In this document: in pieces, positions 7,076 to 14,110 of the stretch
Layout: every line of letters starts with the position of its first letter
Position numbering within the stretch: position 1 is the stretch's first letter
Origin: DASZTU01 sp035547675
GTDB taxonomy: Bacteria > Pseudomonadota > Alphaproteobacteria > Rhizobiales > Devosiaceae
Length of the DNA stretch: 16,795 nucleotides
Assembly (NCBI GenBank): GCA_035547675.1
Contig: DASZUI010000177.1
Location: forward strand, 1 to 16,795
Reading direction: 5' to 3'
Made by a program: the position numbers and the translations under genes
Notes under the pieces: generated by a model
Database searches by the model: none
What the model was told of the DNA's origin: nothing
What the model saw: only the letters and a program-made list of their open reading frames with translations

Positions 7076-9045
7076 CAGCCCGCGCGCTGACTTACGGCCT
7101 CGCGCCGACAAGGCCGGCGGTCTTCCGCCGGCCGCGGCCGGCGCGCGCCATCACCCTGCCGCGCTGGCTGCTCCGCCTGCTCGGCTTCCGCCAGGACCCG
7201 CCGGCTGCCGAAATCGGCGACGGGCCCGGCCTCGGTCTCTTTCCGGTCCTCGTCCTCTGGCTGGGCCTCGCCCTTCTGGGCGTGGCTTTTGCCGACAATG
7301 CCGGGATCGCCGGCCAGGGCTGGGCCGAGGCGCTGTTCTGGCCGTCCATCGCCGCCATGGTGCTGCCGGCGACGGCCCGCATCGTCTCCTCCCGCGCCTC
7401 GGAGCGGGAGCGGGCGGCAATCGCCATCGCCCTCGGCATGGCGCTGTTCTTGGTGAGGCTACTGCACAATCCGCTCGCCTTCACCGACAATGACGAACTC
7501 ATGCACTGGCGCTCGGCGCTGGACCTGATGCAGCAGAAGCATCTGTTCGTCCCCAATCCGCTGCTGCCGATCAGCCCGGACTATCCCGCCCTCGAACTCG
7601 CCGCGACCGCCATCGCCAACCTCTCGGGCCTGCCGCTCTTCGTCGCCGGCATGATCGTCATCGGCACCTCGCGCTTCGTCTTCGTCGCCTCGGCCTATGC
7701 GCTGTTCCGCAAGATTTCGGGCTCCTCGCGCGTCGCCGGCGTCGGCGCGGTCATTGCCATGGCGAGCTCGACCTTCGTCTTTTTCGAAAGCCAGTTCTCC
7801 TACGAGTCGATAGCGCAGGCGATCGCCATGCTCGGCTTCTGCGTAGCCATCGACCTGGTCGAAAGCTGGCGGGCGCTCGCGATCCGCCTGCCGCTCTGGA
7901 TCGTGCTCTCGGCGAGCCTGGCGCTCAGCCATCACCTCACCTCCTATTTCGCCGCCGCCGTGCTGCTGCTCGTTTCGCTGAGCTATCTGGCCGTCGGGCG
8001 CGATTGGGCCCGGGCGCTGCGCATGCTGGTGCTGGCGCTCATCACGATCGCCGCCATCGGCATCTGGCAGGACCTGGTCGGCAATCCCACCGGCGGCTAT
8101 CTGGTGCCGGCGCTGGTCGGCGGTTTCACCCAGATTCTCGCCGTCCTGCTCTCCGGCGCCGAGCGGCACCTCTTCGCCTCGGGCGCCGGGGCATCCCTGC
8201 CGGCCTGGGAGCAGGCCGATGTGCTCGCGGCGCTGGCGCTGACCGGCCTCGGGCTGTCGACCGGCTTCTTCCGCATCCTCGCCGCGCCGCGGCCCGACGA
8301 GCGGCTGCTGGAAGCCGACATCCTCCGCGACCGGGCACCCTGGGGCGCCGCCTTCGCCGTGCTCAGCGCCGGCTATCCGTTCTGCGTGCTGCTGCGGCTC
8401 AGCAGCGGCAGCTGGGAGATCGGCAACCGGCTCGGCTCCTACCTGTTCATCGCCGTGGCCTATGTCATCGCGATTGCCGTGCACGGCTTCTGGCAGGGCC
8501 GGTCGGCGAGCCCCATCCGGGCCGTGCTGATCGCCGCCGCCGTCACGGTCCTCGTCTTCGGCGGCATGATCTCCGGCTACGCGCCGCTCATCCTGCCGGG
8601 GCCTTATCTGGTGGGCGCCGACAGCCGCTCCATCGAGCCGCACGGCATCGACGCCGCCGAATGGACTAAGGATCACCTCGGGCCCGGCAATACCTTTGCC
8701 GCCGACCGTATCAACCGGCTGCTGCTCGCCGATTATGGCGACCAGCGCGTTGTCACCAGCCTCTATGACAGGATCGACGAGAGCCCGATCTTTTTCGCCC
8801 CGCGCTTCGGCGACGAGGTCCGCGGCCTCATCAAGGCGCTCCATGTCGACTACCTGCTGGTCGACTGGCGGTTGACGCAAGCGCTGCCCCTCGTCGGCTG
8901 GTACTACGAACTCGAGGAGGGCGACGAGAACCACGCCCAGCCGATCAAGCCCCAATCGTTCCGGAAATTCGATACGGCGCCCGGCATCAGCCGGGTCTTC
9001 GATTCCGGCTCGATCGCCATCTACGATACGAGGAGGGTCAAATGA
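7072..9045 (+). CDS. Large multi-pass membrane protein, GT-C-type glycosyltransferase-like
   Basis: This 657-residue protein has a basic N-terminal tail (about 1-45), then roughly 11-13 hydrophobic helices between about 55 and 510, and ends in a hydrophilic domain of about 145 residues. An acidic DNDE motif (139-142, in FTDNDELMHWR) follows the early helices, as do the acidic catalytic motifs in the first large extracytoplasmic loop of GT-C enzymes (ArnT, PMT, AglB-like folds). PISPDYPALE (166-175) and FESQFSYESIAQA (238-250) are also in the pattern of such proteins. It would transfer a sugar from a polyprenyl-phosphate donor outside the cytoplasm. A Wzy-like polymerase or another export component is the main alternative. 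The ATG at 7072 overlaps the previous stop as ATGA, with CGGAAGG (7057-7063) upstream. The 7006 upstream start is rejected because it lies inside the GT4 gene. Confidence 0.72.
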   Translation: MTARALTYGLAPTRPAVFRRPRPARAITLPRWLLRLLGFRQDPPAAEIGDGPGLGLFPVLVLWLGLALLGVAFADNAGIAGQGWAEALFWPSIAAMVLPATARIVSSRASERERAAIAIALGMALFLVRLLHNPLAFTDNDELMHWRSALDLMQQKHLFVPNPLLPISPDYPALELAATAIANLSGLPLFVAGMIVIGTSRFVFVASAYALFRKISGSSRVAGVGAVIAMASSTFVFFESQFSYESIAQAIAMLGFCVAIDLVESWRALAIRLPLWIVLSASLALSHHLTSYFAAAVLLLVSLSYLAVGRDWARALRMLVLALITIAAIGIWQDLVGNPTGGYLVPALVGGFTQILAVLLSGAERHLFASGAGASLPAWEQADVLAALALTGLGLSTGFFRILAAPRPDERLLEADILRDRAPWGAAFAVLSAGYPFCVLLRLSSGSWEIGNRLGSYLFIAVAYVIAIAVHGFWQGRSASPIRAVLIAAAVTVLVFGGMISGYAPLILPGPYLVGADSRSIEPHGIDAAEWTKDHLGPGNTFAADRINRLLLADYGDQRVVTSLYDRIDESPIFFAPRFGDEVRGLIKALHVDYLLVDWRLTQALPLVGWYYELEEGDENHAQPIKPQSFRKFDTAPGISRVFDSGSIAIYDTRRVK

Positions 9046-9692
9046 TCGGCCTCCTCGTCGCCTTCCTGCCGGGCGTGCTGCTCAGCCTCATGCTGATGCC
9101 GGAGCGGGTCGGCCCGGTGCAGCGGGGCGCGCTCGTGGCCGGCCTCGCGCTCTGCTGGACGGCGCTGGCGGGCCTCGGCCTCGACGCCGCCGGGCGGCTG
9201 GACCGCCAGGGCTGGGCCATGATGGCCTTCTACATATCGGGCTGCGGGCTCGCCATCTGGCTGCTGATCGAGCCCAGGGCGCTGGCGATCTTCTTCTCCC
9301 GCCTGCCGCTGCCGCGCTTCCGCGATCTTGCGGCGCTGGCCGTGGCCTGCGTGCTCGCCGGCTCGGCCGTCGCCGTCGCCCGTTCGGGCGCGGCGGCCGT
9401 CGTGGCGCCGCCCTATACCGAGCTCTGGGGCCGGCTCGACAATGGCAAGCTGGTGGTGGACGTGAAGAACCTCGAAGGCGCCGACACCTCCTACCGCCTC
9501 GAAATCCTCGACGGCGAGGTCCCGCCCTCCACCTGGTCCGAGACGGTCGCCGCCGCCCCCGGTGCCGTCGTCGAGCGGCAGTTCAACATGTCGCCGCCCG
9601 CCGGATCGGGCCCCATCGAGGCGCGGCTCTACAAGACCGGCAGCGCCGCCATCTATCGTCACATCATCATCTGGCCGGCCAGGGCGGAGTAG
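9042..9692 (+). CDS. Small membrane protein with extracytoplasmic beta domain, DUF1616-like
   Basis: The 216-residue product has four hydrophobic segments (about 1-19, 29-47, 59-77 and 95-113), then a soluble C-terminal domain from about 120 to 216. That domain reads as a small beta-sandwich: YTELWGRLDNGKLVVDVKNLEG (125-146), SYRLEILDGE (150-159), FNMSPPAGSGPIEARLYK (181-198) and a final YRHIIIW strand. The TEL-x-G, V-x-N-x-E and YRLE spacing recalls DUF1616 proteins, which are often found in glycan clusters and have no assigned function. The resemblance is from memory. It overlaps the GT-C-like gene as ATGA and has a strong AGGAGGG (9031-9037), so it is probably made with it and may be its partner. 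Confidence 0.6.
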   Translation: MIGLLVAFLPGVLLSLMLMPERVGPVQRGALVAGLALCWTALAGLGLDAAGRLDRQGWAMMAFYISGCGLAIWLLIEPRALAIFFSRLPLPRFRDLAALAVACVLAGSAVAVARSGAAAVVAPPYTELWGRLDNGKLVVDVKNLEGADTSYRLEILDGEVPPSTWSETVAAAPGAVVERQFNMSPPAGSGPIEARLYKTGSAAIYRHIIIWPARAE

Positions 9693-9696
9693 ACAA

Positions 9697-10920
9697 TTGC
9701 GTATCCTGATGCTCAGCCAGTTCTATCCCCCGGTGATCGGCGGCGAGGAGCGCCATGTCCGCAGCCTCGGCGCCGCCCTCGCGGCGCGTGGCCATAACGT
9801 GGCCGTCGCCACGCAATGGTATCCCGGCCAGCTCGAAACCGAGGACGATCTGGGGGTCGCCGTCCACCGCATCCGCGGCACCATGCAGCGCAGCGCCCGG
9901 CTTTTCACCGATGCGAGCCGCCGCCACGCGCCGCCCTTTCCGGACCCCGAATTCACCCTCGGGCTCTCCCGCATCCTGCGTGAGTTCCGGCCGGACGTGG
10001 TGCATGCGCATAACTGGATCGTCCATTCCTTCGCCCCGCTCAAGCACCGCGCCGGCGCGCCGGTGGTCCTGACCCTCCATGATTACGGCATGGTCTGCGC
10101 CAAGAAGAATCTCATGCGCGGCGAGGAGGTCTGCAGCGGCCCGGGCCTCGTCAAATGCCTCGACTGCGCCCGCGGCCATTATGGCGCCCTCAAGGGCGGC
10201 GTCACCACGCTCTCCAACTGGATGATGAACGGCTTCTCGCCGGTCGACAAAGTGCTGACCGTCAGCTCGGCGGTCGCCGAGGGCAATGGGCTGGCCGCCC
10301 GCGGCATCCCCTTCGAGGTGGTGCCGAACTTCATCCCCGACGATGCGGGCCTCGCCGACGGCGCTGTCGATCCCTTGCTCGAGCAATTGCCGGAACAGCT
10401 CTTCCTGCTCTTCGTCGGCGATTTGCGCCGCCAGAAGGGCATCCATGTCGTGCTCGACGCCTATGCACGGCTGCCCGACCGGCCGCCGCTGGTGCTCATC
10501 GGCCGGCCATGCCCCGATACGCCCGCCGAACTGCCCGATGGCGCGCGCATCCTGACCAATTGGCCGCATGCCTCGGTAATGCGGGCATGGCATCGCGCTG
10601 CCGTGGCGCTGGCGCCCTCGATCTGGCCGGAGCCCTGCGCGACGGTCGTGCTGGAGGCCATGGCCTGCGGCAAGCCCGTCATCGCCTCCAGAATGGGCGG
10701 CATGCCCGATATGGTTCTGGACGGCGAAACCGGCTGGCTCGTCAAGCCGAACGATCCCGCTGATCTCGCCCGCGCCCTCAGCCGCCTGCTGCAGAACCCC
10801 GATGAGGCGCGCCGCATGGGCGAAGCAGGCCGCCGGCATGTGGCGGCTTTTGAGGCTCGAACCGTCGTGCCCCGCATCGAGAACGTCTATCTCTCCTTAT
10901 TGCAGAGGCGCGCCGCATGA
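9697..10920 (+). CDS. Glycosyltransferase family 4 (TTG start)
   Basis: This 407-aa GT-B enzyme starts with RILMLSQFYPPVIGGEERHV (2-21), the usual N-terminus of the family. It continues with VVHAHNWIVHSFAP (101-114), LTLHDYGMVCAKK (125-137), FVGDLRRQKGIHVVLDAY (239-256) and the catalytic E-x7-E pair Glu312/Glu320 in PEPCATVVLEAMACGKPVIAS. Cysteines at 134, 146, 154 and 157 form a cluster between the domains that recurs in a subgroup of GT4 enzymes and may bind a metal. The start is inferred to be TTG at 9697. AGGGCGGAG (9681-9689) lies seven bases upstream, and the first in-frame ATG (residue 5) would cut the first strand. It lies four bases after the previous stop and overlaps the next gene as ATGA. 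Confidence 0.88.
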   Translation: MRILMLSQFYPPVIGGEERHVRSLGAALAARGHNVAVATQWYPGQLETEDDLGVAVHRIRGTMQRSARLFTDASRRHAPPFPDPEFTLGLSRILREFRPDVVHAHNWIVHSFAPLKHRAGAPVVLTLHDYGMVCAKKNLMRGEEVCSGPGLVKCLDCARGHYGALKGGVTTLSNWMMNGFSPVDKVLTVSSAVAEGNGLAARGIPFEVVPNFIPDDAGLADGAVDPLLEQLPEQLFLLFVGDLRRQKGIHVVLDAYARLPDRPPLVLIGRPCPDTPAELPDGARILTNWPHASVMRAWHRAAVALAPSIWPEPCATVVLEAMACGKPVIASRMGGMPDMVLDGETGWLVKPNDPADLARALSRLLQNPDEARRMGEAGRRHVAAFEARTVVPRIENVYLSLLQRRAA

Positions 10921-12014
10921 CGCTGATCAGCACATTCTGGGCGGTCAGCCCGATCTGGTCCCAGCCGGCCTTCTGGGTGCGCGGCCTCGCCGTTATTCTC
11001 ACGGCGCTGGCGCTTGCCTATGGCGCGCCCGCCTCGGCCGCGCCCGGCTTTTCGGTGGCCGACGGCACCATAATCGGGCCGGACGGCAAGCCCTTCGTCG
11101 CGCGCGGGGTCAATGTGAGCGGCCCCAACTGGGTCTGGCACCACAAGACGGCCCCCGACGCCGCGCTGATTGCCGATTGCTGGGGCTTCAACCTGGTGCG
11201 GGTGAACATCTTCCTTTTCCCCGAAACCAAATACCCCCAGGTCGACGACAACAACGACCTGGACGCCATCGTGCAGGCCTTCACCAGCCGCGGCATCGTC
11301 GTGGTCATCGAGGCCCATGATCGCATCGGCAGCTTCTTTGCCGGGGCCGATCTCAAATACCTCGCCGATTGGTACGCGGGGCTTGCCCGGAAATATCGCG
11401 GCAACCCCTATGTCTGGTTCGACATCATGAACGAGCCGGGCGGCTACGGCCCGCCCGACGGCGACAAATGGCTCCTCACCCACCGGACCGCAATCGCCGC
11501 CATCCGCGACACCGCGGGCGCCGACAATATCATCCTCGTCGAAGGCACCACTTGGGGACAGGACACCGGCCGGCTCACCCCCGAGCCGGTGACCGTCGCG
11601 GAAAGCGCCATCCTTGGCCTCGCCGGCGAGGTCACGGCTTTCGGTGGCAAGACCTATGACAACATCGTCTTCTCCATCCATGTCTACGACATGTGGAATT
11701 TCCCGCCGGCCAAGCTCGCCGCCTACATCGCCGAGGTGAAGCGCCGGCACCTGGCCCTGCTCATCGGCGAATATGGCTCCGAGACGGATGACGGGCTCAG
11801 CACCCTGCCGGCCACGCGCGCCATGTTCGAGGTGGCGGTGCCCCAGCAGGTCGGCCGCGCCGTCTGGCATTGGGATGGCGGCACCGTCAACACGCTGACC
11901 ATCGGCAGGCCCGGCGGCGGCTGGCAGATCGACAGCTGCACCGCGCCGCACAATCTGACGCCGCTGGGCCAGCTGGTCTGGAACGACAACCATCCGGCGG
12001 GCGAGCCGTCATGA
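10917..12014 (+). CDS. Glycoside hydrolase family 5 (cellulase/mannanase-like), exported
   Basis: This 365-residue protein has a hydrophobic N-terminal segment (about 22-40) ending in APASAAPG, a plausible signal peptide with cleavage near residue 42, so it should act in the periplasm or outside. The (beta/alpha)8 glycosidase signature is complete: Arg95 in NLVRVN, His134 in EAHD, the acid/base Glu173 in MNEPGG, His255 and Tyr257 in SIHVYDMW, the nucleophile Glu285 in IGEYGSE and Trp317 in VWHWDGG. Retaining GH5 enzymes cut beta-1,4-glucans, mannans and related chains. In a glycan operon it probably trims, releases or edits the polymer. Exact substrate is unknown. It overlaps both neighbours by 4 bases, with AGAGG (10904-10908) before the ATG. 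Confidence 0.88.
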   Translation: MTLISTFWAVSPIWSQPAFWVRGLAVILTALALAYGAPASAAPGFSVADGTIIGPDGKPFVARGVNVSGPNWVWHHKTAPDAALIADCWGFNLVRVNIFLFPETKYPQVDDNNDLDAIVQAFTSRGIVVVIEAHDRIGSFFAGADLKYLADWYAGLARKYRGNPYVWFDIMNEPGGYGPPDGDKWLLTHRTAIAAIRDTAGADNIILVEGTTWGQDTGRLTPEPVTVAESAILGLAGEVTAFGGKTYDNIVFSIHVYDMWNFPPAKLAAYIAEVKRRHLALLIGEYGSETDDGLSTLPATRAMFEVAVPQQVGRAVWHWDGGTVNTLTIGRPGGGWQIDSCTAPHNLTPLGQLVWNDNHPAGEPS

Positions 12015-12811
12015 CCCGGACCGCTGCACCCATCCTGATGTATCACCGCGTCGCGGCGCGATCCTCCCGGCGCATGCGGCCCTTCACCGTCGATCCCGCC
12101 GCCTTCGAGGCGCAGCTCGCTTTCCTGCGCCGCGAAGGCTATCGCGGCCTGACGGTCAGCGACCTCGTCGCGCGCATCGGGAACGGCCTCGCGCTGCCCG
12201 AAAAACCCGTCCTTCTCACCTTCGATGACGGCTTTGCCGACTTTCATGCCGACGCGGTGCCGCTGCTCCGAAAATACGGCTTCCCCGCCACGCTCTACAT
12301 GGTTGCCGGGGAAATCGGCGGCAGCGCCTCCTGGCTCCCCGGCGCCGACCGGCACCTGCGGCTGCTGACATCGGCCGAGCTGGTCGAACTCGACGGCGCC
12401 GGCATCGAGATCGGCGCCCACAGCATGACCCATCCCGCGCTCGACCTGCTGGCCCCGGCGGCGCTCGAGAGCGAGGTCCGCGGCAGCAAGGCGCGGCTCG
12501 AGGAGGTGCTGGGCCATCCGGTCTTGAGTTTCTGCTACCCCTTCGGCTTCGCCGATGGCCGGGTGCGCGCGGCGGCGAAGGCGGCAGGCTTCGCCTCGGC
12601 CTGCAGCGTTCGCTATCGCACTTTCCTCACGGGCGACGATCCCTTCGATCTGCCGCGCCATATCGTCCGGGGCGGTGCCGGCCTCGGCGAGTTCGCCTCG
12701 ATTGTGGGCGGCCATCCCGCCATCGCCCCCATGCTCTGGGACCGCCTGCGCGCCGGCCTCGGCAGCGCGGCCCGGCATTGGGCCGGCCAAACTCTCGCGA
12801 GATCGAAATGA
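12011..12811 (+). CDS. Polysaccharide deacetylase (NodB domain, CE4)
   Basis: This is a 266-residue metal-dependent deacetylase. The NodB motifs are present in order: ILMYHRV at the N-terminus (8-14), TFDDG (70-74, catalytic and metal-binding Asp), HSMTH (137-141, the two metal-binding histidines), and CYPFG (175-179). The C-terminal part includes LPRHIV, common in this subgroup. It would remove N- or O-acetyl groups from a sugar polymer or lipid-linked intermediate. No signal peptide or membrane segment is visible at the N-terminus, so as written the protein is cytoplasmic, which suggests it acts before export. The ATG at 12011 overlaps the GH5 stop as ATGA. Only a weak GCGAG ribosome site is seen, consistent with coupling. 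Confidence 0.9.
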   Translation: MTRTAAPILMYHRVAARSSRRMRPFTVDPAAFEAQLAFLRREGYRGLTVSDLVARIGNGLALPEKPVLLTFDDGFADFHADAVPLLRKYGFPATLYMVAGEIGGSASWLPGADRHLRLLTSAELVELDGAGIEIGAHSMTHPALDLLAPAALESEVRGSKARLEEVLGHPVLSFCYPFGFADGRVRAAAKAAGFASACSVRYRTFLTGDDPFDLPRHIVRGGAGLGEFASIVGGHPAIAPMLWDRLRAGLGSAARHWAGQTLARSK

Positions 12812-13782
12812 GCACCCCCGCCGTCAGCGTCATCATCTGCGTCTATACCGAGGAGCGCTGGGACTTCACCCTCGCCGCCATCGACTCCGCCCGCCGCCAA
12901 TCGCTGCCGCCCGAGGAGGTGCTGGTGGTGGTCGATCACAATCCCCGCCTGCTCGACCGGCTCGCCGGCGCCGATCTCGGCGTGCGGGTCCTGGCCAATG
13001 CAGAGGAAAAGGGCCTGGCCGGGGGCCGCAATACCGGCATCGCCGCCGCCCGTGGCGAGTTCGTCGCCTTCCTGGACGACGATGCCGCCGCCGATGCCGA
13101 CTGGCTGGCGCTGATGGTGGCCGACATGCGCGATCGCCCCGAGATCGTTGCCGTGGGCTCGCGTGTCGATCCCGTCTGGCTGGGCGTCAGGCCGCGCTGG
13201 TTTCCGGACGAGCTGCTCTGGACGGTCGGCTGCAGCTATCGCGGCCAGCCGCGCGCCAGCGGGGCGGTGCGCAATCCGATGGGCGGCGCCATGGTGGCTC
13301 GCAAATCCATGTTCGAGCGGGTCGGCGGGTTCAGCGCCCGTCTCGGCCGCACCGGCACCGAGCTGCCGCTGAGCTGCGAGGAAACCGAGCTCTGCATCCG
13401 CGCGCAGGATGCCATTCCGGGCGCCATCTTCTGGTACGAGCCGGCGGCCTTCATCCGCCATCGCGTCGCCGCGGACCGCCTGACCTGGCGCTATCTCCTC
13501 CGCCGCTGTTACGCCGAGGGTCTGTCGAAGGCCGTGGTCGCCCATATGGCCGGCCATGCCAAGCTCGGCACAGAGTGGAAATATACCCTCGTGACGCTGA
13601 CCTCGGGCGTCGCCCGCGGTCTCGGCGACGCGCTTTTCCGCCTCGACCCCGCCGGCCTTCAGCGCGCCACGGCCATCGCCGCCGCCTTCGCCGCCGCCGC
13701 CGCCGGCTTCGTCGTCGCCCGCTTCACCATCCTGCGCCGCCCCGCCACCGGCCCCGCCCGCGCGCCCACCAGCGCGTCATAG
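12808..13782 (+). CDS. Glycosyltransferase family 2 with C-terminal membrane anchor
   Basis: This is the last gene of the operon, 324 aa. It has the GT-A pattern VSVIICVYTEERW (6-18), VLVVVDHNP (38-46), GLAGGRNTGIAAARGEFVAFL (69-89), then the metal-binding DDD at 90-92, a MGGAMVARKSMFERVGGF segment (158-175) and the acidic EETEL (191-195), where the catalytic base is expected. A hydrophobic stretch at about 287-308 could anchor it to the membrane. The layout resembles GT2 enzymes that extend lipid-linked glycans, including some AglG-like ones (recalled, not searched). It overlaps the deacetylase by 4 bases. Palindromic repeats follow the stop, so the operon probably ends here. Confidence 0.88.
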   Translation: MSTPAVSVIICVYTEERWDFTLAAIDSARRQSLPPEEVLVVVDHNPRLLDRLAGADLGVRVLANAEEKGLAGGRNTGIAAARGEFVAFLDDDAAADADWLALMVADMRDRPEIVAVGSRVDPVWLGVRPRWFPDELLWTVGCSYRGQPRASGAVRNPMGGAMVARKSMFERVGGFSARLGRTGTELPLSCEETELCIRAQDAIPGAIFWYEPAAFIRHRVAADRLTWRYLLRRCYAEGLSKAVVAHMAGHAKLGTEWKYTLVTLTSGVARGLGDALFRLDPAGLQRATAIAAAFAAAAAGFVVARFTILRRPATGPARAPTSAS

Positions 13783-13814
13783 AGCGATCCATTCAGACAT
13801 CAAACCACCACGGT

Positions 13815-13840
13815 GTCATTCCCGCTTTCGCCAGAATGAC
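13815..13840. repeat. REP-like palindrome, copy 1 (degenerate)
   Basis: Arms GTCATTC (13815-13821) and GAATGAC (13834-13840) match perfectly, but the inner stem is imperfect (CCGC...GCCA). It begins 33 bases after the glycan operon stop, so it may also act as a terminator or RNA-stabilising hairpin for that operon. Confidence 0.65.
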
Positions 13841-13874
13841 GTCGGATGTGGCGATGACCTGCCAAATTCCACCC

Positions 13875-13901
13875 CGTCATTCCGGCGAAGGCCGGAATCC
13901 A
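13875..13901. repeat. REP-like palindrome, copy 2 (ATTCCGGC variant)
   Basis: ATTCCGGC (13879-13886) and GCCGGAAT (13891-13898) form a perfect 8-bp stem around a GAAG loop, preceded by CGTC and followed by CCACC. This is the second subtype of the widespread GTCATTCC-type repeat. Confidence 0.75.
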
Positions 13902-13965
13902 CCAACGCGCGCTTCCCCGGGTCAGGCCCAGGGCCCATCCATCCGGATTGGAACGTCAAACCCGG

Positions 13966-13993
13966 CGTCATTCCCGCGAAAGCGGGAATCTCC
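13966..13993. repeat. REP-like palindrome, copy 3 (ATTCCCGC variant)
   Basis: ATTCCCGC (13970-13977) and GCGGGAAT (13982-13989) form a perfect 8-bp stem with a GAAA loop, preceded by CGTC. It is the canonical form of the repeat and differs from copy 2 by compensating changes in both arms. Confidence 0.75.
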
Positions 13994-14110
13994 GTTTTGC
14001 CCCAAGCGCCGGGTCCGGCGGCGCCCCCGAGCTTGCGCAAAGCCATCCGATCGGAGATGACGCCGCCACGAAACTATTGGACAGTGCCCGTCCGTCACCC
14101 GGAGTCCCTC

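Larger units (their letters stand above)
13783..14110. other. Intergenic region with REP-like repeats
   Basis: These 328 bp between the glycan operon and the aminotransferase contain three palindromic repeats of one family (listed separately) and no gene I can support. Minus-strand frames here read as peptides such as IPAFAGMT, DSGLRRND and FWRKRE, the familiar artefact of translating this repeat. The hairpins could stabilise or end the operon transcript. No clear promoter for the aminotransferase was found. Confidence 0.7.

Noticed and set aside
5687..8955. Long minus-strand frames (5687-7111 and 7459-8955) opposite the GT4 and GT-C-like genes
   Set aside because: These are antisense shadows common in GC-rich DNA. 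The plus-strand proteins carry clear motifs and coupled starts.
13816..14046. Minus-strand 76-aa open frame
   Set aside because: It reads through the REP-like repeats and yields the typical artefact peptides IPAFAGMT, DSGLRRND and FWRKRE.
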